This document shows, in pieces, positions 41,882 through 53,080 of a DNA stretch of 64,000 nucleotides (position 1 is its first letter; every line of letters begins with the position of its first letter). The notes below the pieces were generated by a model. It was not told the origin of the DNA. It ran no database searches and worked only from the letters and a program-made list of their open reading frames with translations. Both the position numbers and the translations under genes were made by a program. Source of the stretch: Paenibacillus amylolyticus (GTDB lineage: Bacteria > Bacillota > Bacilli > Paenibacillales > Paenibacillaceae); contig NZ_RIAS01000002.1 in assembly GCF_003719335.1 (NCBI RefSeq), positions 310,001-374,000 of the forward strand. The letters run 5' to 3'.

Positions 41882-44875
41882 ATGAAAGGGCGCTGGTGGA
41901 GACGCGTTGCGATGGTAACGTTATCGGCAGGACTTCTCGCAGGGAGCTTTTCTATGAATACAGGATTACGTCAGGCGGATGCGGCCGCCGGAGATCATAA
42001 CTATGCCGAAGCACTACAGAAGGCCATTTACTTCTATGAAGCGCAACGCTCAGGCCCGTTGCCTGCCAACAACCGGGTTGAATGGCGAGGTGACTCGGGA
42101 ATGCAGGATGGGGCCGATGTCGGTGTGGATCTGACCGGCGGCTGGTATGATGCTGGAGATCATGTGAAATTTGGTTTTCCAATGGCTGCCTCGGCAACCA
42201 TGCTGGCTTGGTCCGTCGTCGAGTATAGTGATGGCTATGAGCAAGCCGGACAACTGGAGGAAATCAAGGACAATATAAGGTGGGCAACCGACTATTTTAT
42301 GAAAGCGCATACCAAACCAAACGAATTATGGGGACAAGTCGGAGGTGGCAACACGGATCATGCTTGGTGGGGGCCTGCAGAGGTGATGCAGATGAACCGG
42401 CCTTCGTTCAAGATCGATGCTTCCTGTCCGGGAAGTGATCTGGCGGCAGAAACGGCGGCTGCACTGGCAGCGGCGTCCATCGTATTTGCAGATGATGATC
42501 CAACCTACTCGGCGAAGATGCTTCAGCATGCGAAAGAACTGTACAACTTTGCAGATACATATCGGGGGAAATACACCGATTGTATTACTGATGCTGCTGC
42601 ATTTTATAATTCGTGGACGGGATATGAAGATGAGCTTGCATGGGGAGGAGCATGGCTTTATTTAGCTACTAATGATAACGCTTACTTGTCCAAGGCGATG
42701 GCAGCTGCAGATCGGTGGTCTACAAGCGGAGGTTCCGCGAACTGGCCCTATACCTGGACACAGGGCTGGGATAGTAAACATTACGGTGCCCAGATTCTGC
42801 TTGCCCGAATCACCTCCAGTTTGAACATGCCGGAGGCAACAAAGTTCATCCAATCAACCGAGCGCAATCTTGATTACTGGACGGTTGGCACGAATGGAGG
42901 GCGTGTGACTTACACCCCAGGCGGATTGGCGTGGCTGGATCAGTGGGGTTCACTCCGATATACGGCAAATGCAGCATTCATTGCATTCGTGTACTCCGAT
43001 TGGGTTAGTGACCCTGTGAAAAAATCCAGATATCAAAATTTTGCGACTTCACAGATGAATTACATTTTAGGAGATAATCCTCGTCAGAGCAGTTATGTTG
43101 TGGGATATGGAAAAAATCCGCCACAGCATCCGCATCATCGTACCGCTCATAGCTCATGGATGAACAACGAAGATATTCCGGCGAATCACCGTCATATTTT
43201 ATACGGCGCCATGGTAGGAGGACCAAATGCGTCGGATCAATATACGGACGATATCTCGGACTATGTGAGTAATGAGGTGGCGACGGATTATAATGCTGGC
43301 TTCACAGGTGCGCTCGCAAAGATGAATCTGCTGTATGGACAGAATCATCAGCCTCTGGCGAATTTCCCTGCTCCTGAAGTCAAAGGTGAGGAGTACTTTG
43401 TAGAAGCTGCTGTGCGGTCATCAGGCTCCAATTATACGGAAATCCGCGCATTGCTTAACAACCGCTCCGGCTGGCCTGCACGAATGGGAGATCAGCTTTC
43501 CTTCAAATATTTCCTCGATTTGAGTGAAGTATATGCTGCGGGACGCACCGTATCCGATGTTCAGGTCACAGTATCTTCTAATGAAGGTGCAACCGTTTCT
43601 CAACCTGTCGTCGTGGATGCCGCCAAGCGGATCTATGCCATTACAGCAGACTTCAGTAATACCAAAATTTATCCAGGCGGAGAGGGGAATTACCGCAAGG
43701 AAGTTCAGTTCCGCATTACAGGACCGCAAGGGGCATGGAATCCAGCGAACGATCCTTCATACCAGAACCTGACGACAGGTACTCCGGTAAAAAGTGTATA
43801 CATCCCCGTATATGACGCTGGAGTGAAGGTATATGGGCAGGAGCCGGGTGTTACACCTGTGACCGTGCCAGCCGCACCCTCTGGAGTGCAAGCTTTGCCT
43901 GGCAACAATCAGGTGACGCTGAACTGGGCTGCCTCTGCCGGGGCTGTATCGTACACGGTGAAGCGTGCCGAGGTTAGCGGAGGCCCGTACACAACCGTTG
44001 CAACGGGTGTTAATGGGGTGACTTACACCAACACGGGATTGACGAATGGCAAGACGTATTATTATGTGGTGACCGCTGTTAATGCAGGCGGGGAATCGCC
44101 AGCTTCTGTTCAAGTGATGGGAACGCCGCAGGCAGTTTCATCTGTGCCAGGGACGCTTACCTTAAGCGGAACAGCTGGCAATAATCAAAATGTGTTGTCA
44201 TGGACAGCGGCATCGGGGGCTGCGAGTTACAAGGTACAACGTGCTAATGCGAATGGTACGTATGCGGATGTAGCGACCGGGTTGACGGTGATGACCTACA
44301 CTGACACGACAGCGCTTAATGGAACTTCGTATAATTACCGGGTTGTTGCCGTAAACGCAAGTGGGCAATCGTTATCTAACGTGGTTGTACTGACACCTTC
44401 AGGGCCGCCTGTGTCAACAGGTACGCTGGAAGTGCAGTATCGAAGCGGAGGTTCCGGGAATTCGAGCAATGCGGTAACCCCTCAGTTTAATGTGAAGAAC
44501 ACAGGCACACAGCCTATTGATCTGAGTACGGTAAAAATCCGCTACTACTTTACCAAAGATGGCACAGAAGATCTGACCTTCTGGTGTGATTACGCCGTGG
44601 TGGGTACGGCTAACGTACAAGGGAAGTTCGTGACCGTGAATCCGGCAAAAGGAACGGCGGATACGTATCTGGAGATCAGTTTTACCTCTGGAGCGGGAAG
44701 TTTGGCAGCCGGAGCAGAAACGGGTGTGATTCAGGGACGTTTTTCAAAAAACAACTGGAGTAACTTCGATCAGAGCAATGATTACTCCTATGACGGTTCC
44801 AAGACTGCTTTTGCTGCATGGAACAAAGTGACCGCGTATCAAGGCAGTACCCAGGTATGGGGGCTGGAGCCGTAA
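41882..44875 (+). CDS. GH9 endoglucanase with CBM3c, two FN3 and a C-terminal CBM3
   Basis: A secreted processive endoglucanase of 997 residues. Modules in order: signal peptide about 1-35 (cleavage near ADAAA-GDH); GH9 catalytic domain about 38-480, with GGWYDAGDHVKFG (D90 and D93, catalytic-base pair), HHRTAHSS and the proton donor in NEVATDYNAGF (E465); CBM3c about 490-640, which feeds cellulose chains into the active site; two fibronectin-III linkers about 655-840; and a C-terminal CBM3 about 850-997 for binding crystalline cellulose. There are no dockerins, so the system is free, not cellulosomal. ATG 41882 has AAGGAG upstream. It is followed after 92 nt by the GH48 gene, and the pair works synergistically. 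Confidence 0.95.
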   Translation: MKGRWWRRVAMVTLSAGLLAGSFSMNTGLRQADAAAGDHNYAEALQKAIYFYEAQRSGPLPANNRVEWRGDSGMQDGADVGVDLTGGWYDAGDHVKFGFPMAASATMLAWSVVEYSDGYEQAGQLEEIKDNIRWATDYFMKAHTKPNELWGQVGGGNTDHAWWGPAEVMQMNRPSFKIDASCPGSDLAAETAAALAAASIVFADDDPTYSAKMLQHAKELYNFADTYRGKYTDCITDAAAFYNSWTGYEDELAWGGAWLYLATNDNAYLSKAMAAADRWSTSGGSANWPYTWTQGWDSKHYGAQILLARITSSLNMPEATKFIQSTERNLDYWTVGTNGGRVTYTPGGLAWLDQWGSLRYTANAAFIAFVYSDWVSDPVKKSRYQNFATSQMNYILGDNPRQSSYVVGYGKNPPQHPHHRTAHSSWMNNEDIPANHRHILYGAMVGGPNASDQYTDDISDYVSNEVATDYNAGFTGALAKMNLLYGQNHQPLANFPAPEVKGEEYFVEAAVRSSGSNYTEIRALLNNRSGWPARMGDQLSFKYFLDLSEVYAAGRTVSDVQVTVSSNEGATVSQPVVVDAAKRIYAITADFSNTKIYPGGEGNYRKEVQFRITGPQGAWNPANDPSYQNLTTGTPVKSVYIPVYDAGVKVYGQEPGVTPVTVPAAPSGVQALPGNNQVTLNWAASAGAVSYTVKRAEVSGGPYTTVATGVNGVTYTNTGLTNGKTYYYVVTAVNAGGESPASVQVMGTPQAVSSVPGTLTLSGTAGNNQNVLSWTAASGAASYKVQRANANGTYADVATGLTVMTYTDTTALNGTSYNYRVVAVNASGQSLSNVVVLTPSGPPVSTGTLEVQYRSGGSGNSSNAVTPQFNVKNTGTQPIDLSTVKIRYYFTKDGTEDLTFWCDYAVVGTANVQGKFVTVNPAKGTADTYLEISFTSGAGSLAAGAETGVIQGRFSKNNWSNFDQSNDYSYDGSKTAFAAWNKVTAYQGSTQVWGLEP

Positions 44876-44967
44876 ATCAAAACTTTGACAGAAGAGGCCA
44901 AAGAACAGCATGGGCAGACCAGCAGCATTGATATTGAATTTCCACTATTCCAGGGAGGTATATATTC

Positions 44968-47900
44968 ATGTTGAAAACAGCTGCAAAAAAGAGTTTAACT
45001 GCCATGCTGGCAGGAACCGTCATGCTGACGGGATACACGGGACTGTGGGCAGGTCCTGAAACGGCACATGCTGCCGATCAGGCGATTGAAATTCAGGCCG
45101 ATGGAGTGAATGAAGCTCGCTTCTTGCAATTATATGGTCAATTAAAAGACCCGGCGAACGGATACTTTTCTCCAGAAGGTATTCCTTATCATTCCATTGA
45201 AACGTTGCTGAGTGAAGCGCCGGATTATGGACATATGTCTACGTCAGAGGCTTACAGCTACTGGCTGTGGCTGGAGACGATGTACGGTCACTACACGGGA
45301 GATTGGAGCAAACTGGAAGCAGCCTGGGATAACATGGAGAAGTACATTATTCCGGTGAATGAAGGGGACGGCAAGGAAGAGCAGCCAACGATGAGCTTCT
45401 ATAATCCGAACAGTCCTGCAACATATGCAGCCGAAAAACCATTCCCTGACCAGTATCCTTCCAATCTGAATGGTCAGTATGCGGCAGGTAAGGACCCACT
45501 GGATGCCGAGCTCAAGGCAACTTATGGCAATAATCAGACGTATCTGATGCACTGGCTAATCGACGTGGATGACTGGTATGGATACGGTAATCTGCTGAAT
45601 CCTTCTCATACGACAACGTATGTGAATACGTTCCAGCGCGGGGAGCAGGAGTCCGTGTGGGAGGCTGTTCCTCATCCATCCCAGGATGATAAATCATTCG
45701 GTAAAGCAGGCGAAGGTTTCATGAGTCTGTTTACGAAGGAAAATCAGGCTCCATCGGCACAGTGGCGTTATACCAATGCAACGGATGCGGATGCGCGTGC
45801 AGTACAGGTATTGTATTGGGCGAAAGAAATGGGCTACAACAATACGGAGTATCTCGATAAAGCGAAGAAGATGGGTGACTATCTGCGGTATGGTATGTAT
45901 GATAAGTATTTCCAGAAAGTTGGAAGTGCGAAGAGCGGTACGCCAACGCCAGGTACAGGCAAAGACTCCAACATGTATCTCATGGCGTGGTATACGTCAT
46001 GGGGCGGTGGATTGGGCCAAGGCGGTGACTGGGCATGGCGTATTGGGGCAAGTCACACGCACCAGGCCTATCAAAACCCGGTTGCAGCATATGCCCTGTC
46101 TGATCCGGCAGGCGGCTTGATTCCAGAATCCCCTACAGCCAAAGCGGACTGGAACGCGACGTTAAAACGTCAGCTCGAATTCTACACCTGGCTGCAATCC
46201 CATGAAGGAGCAGTCGGCGGCGGGGCAACGAACAGTATCGGTGGTTCGTATGCGGCTTATCCGGCAGGTGTCAGCACGTTCTATGATATGGCTTATCAGG
46301 AAGCGCCAGTATATCGTGACCCGGATTCCAACACATGGTTCGGATTCCAGGCATGGCCGCTGGAGCGTGTGGCGGAGATGTACTATATCCTGGCAGAGAG
46401 CGGTGACCTAACTTCTGAGAACTTCCAAATGGCTAAGAAGGTCATTACGAAATGGGTAGACTGGACCAAAGATTATGTGTTTGCTGGCGAGCGCCCTGTA
46501 ACGGATGCTCAAGGCTACTATTTGAATGCTGCCGGACAGCGCATTCTCGGTGGAACTAATGTTCAGGTAGCAACTACTCCGGCTCCAGGCGAGTTCTGGA
46601 TTCCAGGTGGTCAGGAGTGGCAAGGACAACCGGATAAATGGAATGGATTCAGCACCTATACGAATAATCCAAACTTCCATGCCATTACCAAAGATCCAGT
46701 ACAGGATACAGGGGTACTGGGAAGTTATATCAAGGCGCTAACGTTCTTCGCGGCTGGAACGGAGGCAGAGAACGGTACGCTGAGTGTGAAAGGTCAGGAA
46801 GCCAAAGAATTGGCTCAGACGTTGCTCGATACAGCTTGGGATTACAATGACGGTGTAGGTATCGTGACAGAGGAAGAGCGTAAAGATTACTTCCGTTACT
46901 TCGCGAAAGAGATTTATATCCCGGCGAACTGGTCTGGTACGTTCGGTCAAGGTAATACCATCCCAGGCACAGCAGGTGTACCTTCCGATCCGGCAAAAGG
47001 CGGAAATGGCGTGTACATCGGATACTCCGATCTGCGTCCTGCGATCAAGCAAGATCCGGCTTGGGCTTATCTGGATAACAAGTACAAAACATCATACAAC
47101 CCGACCACGAAGCAGTGGGAAAATGGTGCACCGACCTTTACGTACCACCGTTTCTGGTCACAGGTTGATATGGCTACCGCTTATGGAGAGTTCGACCGTC
47201 TCCTTGGTGACAGCGAAACACCAGGCGTGGAAGCACCTGCCGCTCCTGCAGGTGTAACAGCTGCCGGCGGTGACAAAAAAGTGGTCTTGAGCTGGAATGC
47301 TGCGGCGAGAGCAACTTCCTACACGGTAAAACGTGCCGAAGTGAACGGTGGCCCGTATACTTCTGTAGCAACTGGCGTTAGCGGTTCTACATTTACAGAC
47401 ACTGGACTGACGAATGGAAAAGCATACTATTATGTCATTACCGCTGTAAATAGTGCTGGTGAGTCTGCAGCATCTGCACAGGTTACGGCAACACCGCAAG
47501 CCGGAGTCGCTATACCAGGAGCCTTTACCCTGAGTGGAACAGCAGGGGATGCAAAAGCTGTGCTGAACTGGACGGCTTCAACCGGAGCAGCAACCTATAC
47601 CGTACAACGTTCAACGGGTACGGGTGCTTATGCCAATCTTGCGACTGGTTTGACGGCACTGACGTATACCGATGCAACAGCAGTGAATGGTACGGCCTAT
47701 AACTACAGAGTGGTTGCCATCAATGCCGATGGGCAGACGAACTCAAATGTGGTTGTGCTGACACCAGTGGCTGCTCCAATTTCGACTGGAACACTCGAAG
47801 TGCAGTATCGTAATGGAGGCTCGGGTGCTTCAGGCAACTCTCTTACACCGCAATTCAATGTGAAAAATACAGGTACAACGGCCATCGATCTGAGCAAAGT

Positions 47901-48243
47901 GAAGCTTCGTTATTACTTTACGAAAGACAGTGCCGCTGATCTGAGCTTCTGGTGTGACTATGCGCAGGTTGGCAGTGCCAATGTGCAAGGCAAATTTGTA
48001 GCTGTGGAGCCGGCAAAAGGTACCGCAGATACGTATCTGGAGATCAGCTTTACTGCCGGTGCAGGTAGTCTGGCGGCTGGCGCTGAGACAGGAATCATTC
48101 AAACACGTTCCTCCAAAAACAACTGGACGAATTTTGATCAATCGAATGATTACTCCTTTGCCGCCACCCAAACCGCATTCGGTTCATGGACGAAAGTAAC
48201 AGCGTACCAGGATGGCGTGAAGGTATGGGGAATGGAGCCATAA
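44968..48243 (+). CDS. GH48 cellobiohydrolase with two FN3 and a C-terminal CBM3
   Basis: A secreted reducing-end exoglucanase of 1091 residues. It has a signal peptide about 1-35 (cleavage near AHA-ADQ). The GH48 catalytic domain follows, about 40-745. It includes the substrate-tunnel segment APDYGHMSTSEAYSYWLWLE, which carries the proton-donor Glu, DVDDWYGYGN and WQGQPDKWNGFSTYTNNPN. Two FN3 modules (about 755-930) and a CBM3 (about 945-1091) follow. These are close paralogues of those in the GH9 protein, down to TYLEISF and the SKNNWxNFDQSNDYS segment. ATG 44968 has GGGAGG upstream. It is likely in one operon with GH9. GH48 plus GH9 is the standard core of bacterial crystalline-cellulose degradation. 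A strong terminator follows. Confidence 0.95.
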   Translation: MLKTAAKKSLTAMLAGTVMLTGYTGLWAGPETAHAADQAIEIQADGVNEARFLQLYGQLKDPANGYFSPEGIPYHSIETLLSEAPDYGHMSTSEAYSYWLWLETMYGHYTGDWSKLEAAWDNMEKYIIPVNEGDGKEEQPTMSFYNPNSPATYAAEKPFPDQYPSNLNGQYAAGKDPLDAELKATYGNNQTYLMHWLIDVDDWYGYGNLLNPSHTTTYVNTFQRGEQESVWEAVPHPSQDDKSFGKAGEGFMSLFTKENQAPSAQWRYTNATDADARAVQVLYWAKEMGYNNTEYLDKAKKMGDYLRYGMYDKYFQKVGSAKSGTPTPGTGKDSNMYLMAWYTSWGGGLGQGGDWAWRIGASHTHQAYQNPVAAYALSDPAGGLIPESPTAKADWNATLKRQLEFYTWLQSHEGAVGGGATNSIGGSYAAYPAGVSTFYDMAYQEAPVYRDPDSNTWFGFQAWPLERVAEMYYILAESGDLTSENFQMAKKVITKWVDWTKDYVFAGERPVTDAQGYYLNAAGQRILGGTNVQVATTPAPGEFWIPGGQEWQGQPDKWNGFSTYTNNPNFHAITKDPVQDTGVLGSYIKALTFFAAGTEAENGTLSVKGQEAKELAQTLLDTAWDYNDGVGIVTEEERKDYFRYFAKEIYIPANWSGTFGQGNTIPGTAGVPSDPAKGGNGVYIGYSDLRPAIKQDPAWAYLDNKYKTSYNPTTKQWENGAPTFTYHRFWSQVDMATAYGEFDRLLGDSETPGVEAPAAPAGVTAAGGDKKVVLSWNAAARATSYTVKRAEVNGGPYTSVATGVSGSTFTDTGLTNGKAYYYVITAVNSAGESAASAQVTATPQAGVAIPGAFTLSGTAGDAKAVLNWTASTGAATYTVQRSTGTGAYANLATGLTALTYTDATAVNGTAYNYRVVAINADGQTNSNVVVLTPVAAPISTGTLEVQYRNGGSGASGNSLTPQFNVKNTGTTAIDLSKVKLRYYFTKDSAADLSFWCDYAQVGSANVQGKFVAVEPAKGTADTYLEISFTAGAGSLAAGAETGIIQTRSSKNNWTNFDQSNDYSFAATQTAFGSWTKVTAYQDGVKVWGMEP

Positions 48244-48363
48244 TTGAATCAGCAAGCAGAGCTTGGAATGAAGGGGAAGGGTTAGTTTCAGGAATTGGGG
48301 CCGGGAACGGAACGCCTGATCTTTTATTCAAACCTGCGGTTGATTTATACTTCCGATGAAAGG

Positions 48364-48387
48364 CCGGGGAGAAATCCCCGGTTTTTT
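48364..48387 (+). terminator. Terminator of the cellulase operon
   Basis: CCGGGGA-GAAA-TCCCCGG followed by TTTTTT, 120 nt past the GH48 stop codon. Confidence 0.88.
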
Positions 48388-48786
48388 CTTGTGTTCAACT
48401 ATTTAAATCCATATATTTTCATTTGTGAAAGAGGGATTCCAGATTGAAGCGAGTTGAAACATAGTAATGTTTTCCAGTTAGGTGTGGAGAAATATTAAAA
48501 TCTAGTGCATAGGTTGCATGCGCGTGCAGCGAAGGTCTGTCTGACCAAAACGTGGAAATCTAAGGTATATCAATTAGTTACAAAAAATTAACCGTTATTT
48601 CCGTGTAGGGTATGCTCTATTTTTCCAGTCAAAGAACGTTTTCCCTGATCCTTAGTGCTCACACCTGTCTAAACCCTTGCAGGACTTTGGGCTGATGAAC
48701 GTTAGAGAATGCCCGTTTACAATAAGGCGAGCCAGGAAGATGGCTTCTTGGTTAAAATTTTGTAATATCCGGAGGGACACGACATC
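48388..48786. other. Long leader/intergenic region before the NlpC/P60 gene
   Basis: About 400 bp without a gene. It includes a CCAGGAAG-ATGG-CTTCTTGG hairpin (about 48729-48750) shortly before the ribosome site. I looked for a c-di-AMP (ydaO-type) riboswitch, which is frequent ahead of such hydrolases, and could not find its conserved blocks. Confidence 0.4.
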
Positions 48787-49614
48787 ATGAACTGGAAGAA
48801 TACCATTGTTACGGCAAGTGTAACAGCAGCAATGCTGATGGGAAGTCTCACAACGGCAGCGCTCACAGGACAGGTATCCGCAGCAGCGGCAGATCAATCG
48901 AAAGTAGAAGTCATCTGGGGAGTAAACCTTCGAACCTCACCAACGTCATCTGGTAAAGTCATTCGTATGGTTTCCAAAGGAGAAACATTAACTGTGCTGG
49001 AGCAATCCGGATCGGATTGGTATAAAATCAAAGATGCTTCTAATCGGACAGGTTATATCTCGTCATCATCCAAATACACACAAGCGATAAGCGGTGGATC
49101 AACAACAGGCAATACGGGCACGACTAACGGTTCAAGCGGCTCGGGCTCTAGTCAGGGTTCGACAAGTCAGGGAAGTGTTGCGGTAGAGAAGGTAATTGCG
49201 GCCGGAATGAAATACATGGGGACACCTTATAAATATGCATCGGATCGCGACAGTACGGCAACGTTTGACTGCTCCAGCTTTGTAAGGCGAGCTTTTATTG
49301 ACGGACTCGGCATTACACTTCCGGCAGACTCACGCCAACAAGGAGACTATGTGAAGAAGAAAGGTACGGTCACAACGAATTGGAAAAACCTGAAACGTGG
49401 TGATTTAATGTACTTTATGTCTTACAAAGGCACTTCTGCATCAGCCTACAGTGGCGTGAACAAATCTCGGGCGACGATTACACATACGGGTATTTATTTG
49501 GGTAATGGTAAAATACTGCATACATACTCCAACGCTGGCGGCGGTGTGACGGTTAGTGATATTGCCGGCAAGCACTGGGAATCCCGCTTCCTGTTCGGCG
49601 GCAGTGCGTTGTAG
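48787..49614 (+). CDS. SH3b-NlpC/P60 peptidoglycan endopeptidase
   Basis: A secreted cell-wall hydrolase of 275 residues. It has a signal peptide about 1-33 and a bacterial SH3 domain about 38-100 (GVNLRTSPTSSGKVIRMVSK). A Ser/Gly/Thr-rich linker of about 30 residues follows, then an NlpC/P60 domain about 135-275 with FDCSSFVRRAF (C162, catalytic nucleophile) and ITHTGIYLGNGKILHTYS (H233, catalytic base). It cuts the gamma-D-Glu-diaminopimelate bond in stem peptides. ATG 48787 has GGAGGG upstream. It has its own long leader and a strong bidirectional terminator. Its position between cellulases and an arabinosidase is probably incidental. Confidence 0.94.
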   Translation: MNWKNTIVTASVTAAMLMGSLTTAALTGQVSAAAADQSKVEVIWGVNLRTSPTSSGKVIRMVSKGETLTVLEQSGSDWYKIKDASNRTGYISSSSKYTQAISGGSTTGNTGTTNGSSGSGSSQGSTSQGSVAVEKVIAAGMKYMGTPYKYASDRDSTATFDCSSFVRRAFIDGLGITLPADSRQQGDYVKKKGTVTTNWKNLKRGDLMYFMSYKGTSASAYSGVNKSRATITHTGIYLGNGKILHTYSNAGGGVTVSDIAGKHWESRFLFGGSAL

Positions 49615-49685
49615 GACAAGCTCGAACTCGAATATGATATGTGCAATAGCCAGGCTACGTAAGCTTATTCAAGCGACATAAAATT

Positions 49686-49735
49686 AAAACACCTTTCATT
49701 TGACCGTTATTTTGGCAAATGAAAGGTGTTTTTTG
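49686..49735. terminator. Strong bidirectional terminator
   Basis: AAAACACCTTTCATTTG pairs perfectly with CAAATGAAAGGTGTTTT; T residues follow on the plus strand. It serves the NlpC/P60 gene and the convergent ArsR-like gene. Confidence 0.9.
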
Positions 49736-49744
49736 TGCTTTATT

Positions 49745-50668
49745 TTACAAAGGTGCTATTCCATCATGATAGAACAATCGGAACAAAATGTCTTGATTGT
49801 AGTTACCAAATCCTTCACCATACAGCGTCATTCCGCCGACGTGACGTGCATCTTCCTCCACAGAAAGGCGCAAGGTCCACTGATTACGCTCCACTGGAAT
49901 GTCTGAGAGCGTGACACTGGACAAATGCTGACCATCGATGAACGTTCCGTCATTCGTTATACGCAGCACTTTGAGCATGCCATACTGATTGACGATATCA
50001 CTCCACCAGTCAGGCGTAAATATGCCGCGACCATTGCCGGAGTCACCCGGGCTGGTCCATTCCCCTAATCGAATGCCGTTCAGGGTGAACGTAATATCAG
50101 AAGGCCAGTTTGGATTCACAGAAGGGGCTTCTGATCCAATCTCCAGTGACAACTCAATGGCGTCAATCTGCTGCCCGGTCAACATGTAGTTTGGGATTTT
50201 ATACTCAACAAATCCGCGTCCCATCCACAAGATGTGGGCATGCATCCGGTCCGGGTCCAAAAAATAACGAGGATCATCATACTGCCCAATGACATGATCG
50301 GATGTGGCTAAACCGCAGGTAGGATATACGTCAAAATGAGTGTAGTGACCGACAGGAATGGAAACCTCGTGAAACTTGCGGGATGCTCCCGTCTCTTGAG
50401 GCATGGAGATGCCGATCCAGTCGACGGCCAGGCTGTTCATTTTATGCGTGCCGCCATCCTTACGAATCATTTTGGACTGAATGATGCCGACATCTTGAAG
50501 CTTGCGGACATGCATGGTGACGATCGCGCTACTAAGGCCAAGCGAAGCAGCAATGTCTTTCACATTCATTGGTGTTTCGGCCACAAGGCGGATAATTTGC
50601 AGACGGACTTCACTTGCAAGTGCTTCGTATAAAGGGAGCCATTCGGCATCGGTATTTGCTCTGATCAC
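49745..50668 (-). CDS. ArsR-like regulator with C-terminal sensing domain
   Basis: A 307-residue regulator. The N-terminal winged helix, about 8-75 (LASEVRLQIIRLVAETPMNV, then DIAASLGLSSAIVTMHVRKL), is ArsR-type. A large beta-rich domain of about 220 residues follows, with HYTHFDVYPTCGLAT, FVEYKIPNYMLTG, FTLNGIRLGEW and TPDWWSDI. It looks like a carbohydrate-binding (beta-sandwich) sensor. ATG 50668 lies 178 bp from the divergent arabinofuranosidase start, so it is probably that gene's regulator, sensing an arabinose-containing sugar. This is not the metal-sensing ArsR layout: no paired cysteines are seen. The ligand is an inference. Confidence 0.8.
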   Translation of the reverse strand: MIRANTDAEWLPLYEALASEVRLQIIRLVAETPMNVKDIAASLGLSSAIVTMHVRKLQDVGIIQSKMIRKDGGTHKMNSLAVDWIGISMPQETGASRKFHEVSIPVGHYTHFDVYPTCGLATSDHVIGQYDDPRYFLDPDRMHAHILWMGRGFVEYKIPNYMLTGQQIDAIELSLEIGSEAPSVNPNWPSDITFTLNGIRLGEWTSPGDSGNGRGIFTPDWWSDIVNQYGMLKVLRITNDGTFIDGQHLSSVTLSDIPVERNQWTLRLSVEEDARHVGGMTLYGEGFGNYNQDILFRLFYHDGIAPL

Positions 50669-50747
50669 AGGTGTTCCTCCAATTTCATGTATAGAATTAA
50701 GTTAAACATAAATTCATGGAAAAGAATAATGTTTTTCAAATTTCGGG

Positions 50748-50776
50748 TTGAAATATGTGTTGTTATCGATTTTAAT
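50748..50776 (+). promoter_or_regulatory. abfA promoter with candidate cre (CcpA) site
   Basis: TTGAAA, a 17-nt spacer and TTTAAT, overlapped by TGTTATCGATTTTA (50761-50774), which fits the catabolite-response consensus at 13 of 14 positions. That position would allow CcpA repression when glucose is present. Confidence 0.5.
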
Positions 50777-50786
50777 ATAAATATGA

Positions 50787-52352
<1,566 letters not shown>

Positions 52353-52508
52353 GAGGCTGGCATTGGTTTTGAGAGGTCATGCAAACCACTGCAGCGCTTC
52401 GAGATCGTAAGATCTTGGTGAGATAAGGTTGGAGTAATACGAGTGTTTAAGTAGGCTCAACCTGAAATAGGGTGAGTTTGAAGTGGGTAAGTAAGGCCAA
52501 CGTGCAGT

Positions 52509-52544
52509 AAAAAACGGTATGCGAATATTCGCATACCGTTTTTT
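52509..52544. terminator. Perfect 36-bp palindromic terminator
   Basis: AAAAAACGGTATGCGAAT followed by its exact inverse to TTTTTT: a loopless perfect palindrome with A and T runs, functional on either strand. It ends transcription of abfA. Confidence 0.85.
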
Positions 52545-52547
52545 GCT

Positions 52548-52636
52548 CCCCAGTAGAGTTCCCCAGTAGAGTTCCCCAGTAGAGTTCCCCAGTAGAGTTC
52601 CCCAGTAGAGTTCCCCAGTAGAGTTCCAGTAGAGTG
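52548..52636 (+). repeat. 13-bp minisatellite, six perfect copies plus one partial
   Basis: CCCCAGTAGAGTT is repeated six times without error (52548-52625), then CCAGTAGAGTG. It begins 3 nt after the palindromic terminator. The unit is not a multiple of three and no gene reads through it. Confidence 0.95.
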
Positions 52637-52656
52637 CCTTTTTGCTGTCCAATTGC

Positions 52657-52855
52657 GCTAACGATCACAGGAAAGCTTATTTCGGCATTTAACGCCACAT
52701 TTTAATTCTAACGATCATGAGAGAGGTTATTTCAGTAAAAAAGGGTGGAATTCCATGGGAAAGTGGACATTTTACATAAATAGGGTCCGCTGTGATCGTT
52801 AGAATTTCAAAGTGGCAAAAACAGCCCAAATAGCGTCTGCTGTGATCGTTAGAAA
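52657..52855. repeat. CTAACGATC inverted-repeat element, copy C (F-F-R-R)
   Basis: Four arms: forward GCTAACGATCACAGGAAAGC (52657) and ATTCTAACGATCATGAGAGA (52704); reverse, ending GTCCGCTGTGATCGTTAGAA (about 52784-52803) and GTCTGCTGTGATCGTTAGAA (about 52834-52853). Each arm continues into a TTATTTC or AAATAG segment. Architecture, spacing and total length (about 200 bp) match copy B at 12333. The remainder of 52353-53080 has no gene. Confidence 0.8.
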
Positions 52856-53080
52856 GGCCCGCGAGCAAGTTACATCATACGAATGACGATTGCAGGGAAT
52901 CAGGTCTGTCTAATGTAATGTAGAAAATGAAATTTTTAGCGAATAAAGTCGAAAAATATCAACTTATATTATATTTTCTATGATAGTATAGCAGTATATT
53001 CCAGACGTAATCGGCAATACGGGGGTGTTCCGCGTTAAACGGTCCAGGAGTATACACAGGTGAAAAGGGAGAGCGATGCT

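Noticed and set aside
48388..48786. Possible c-di-AMP (ydaO-type) riboswitch ahead of the NlpC/P60 gene
   Set aside because: The long leader and gene context fit, but none of the conserved sequence blocks of that class could be located.
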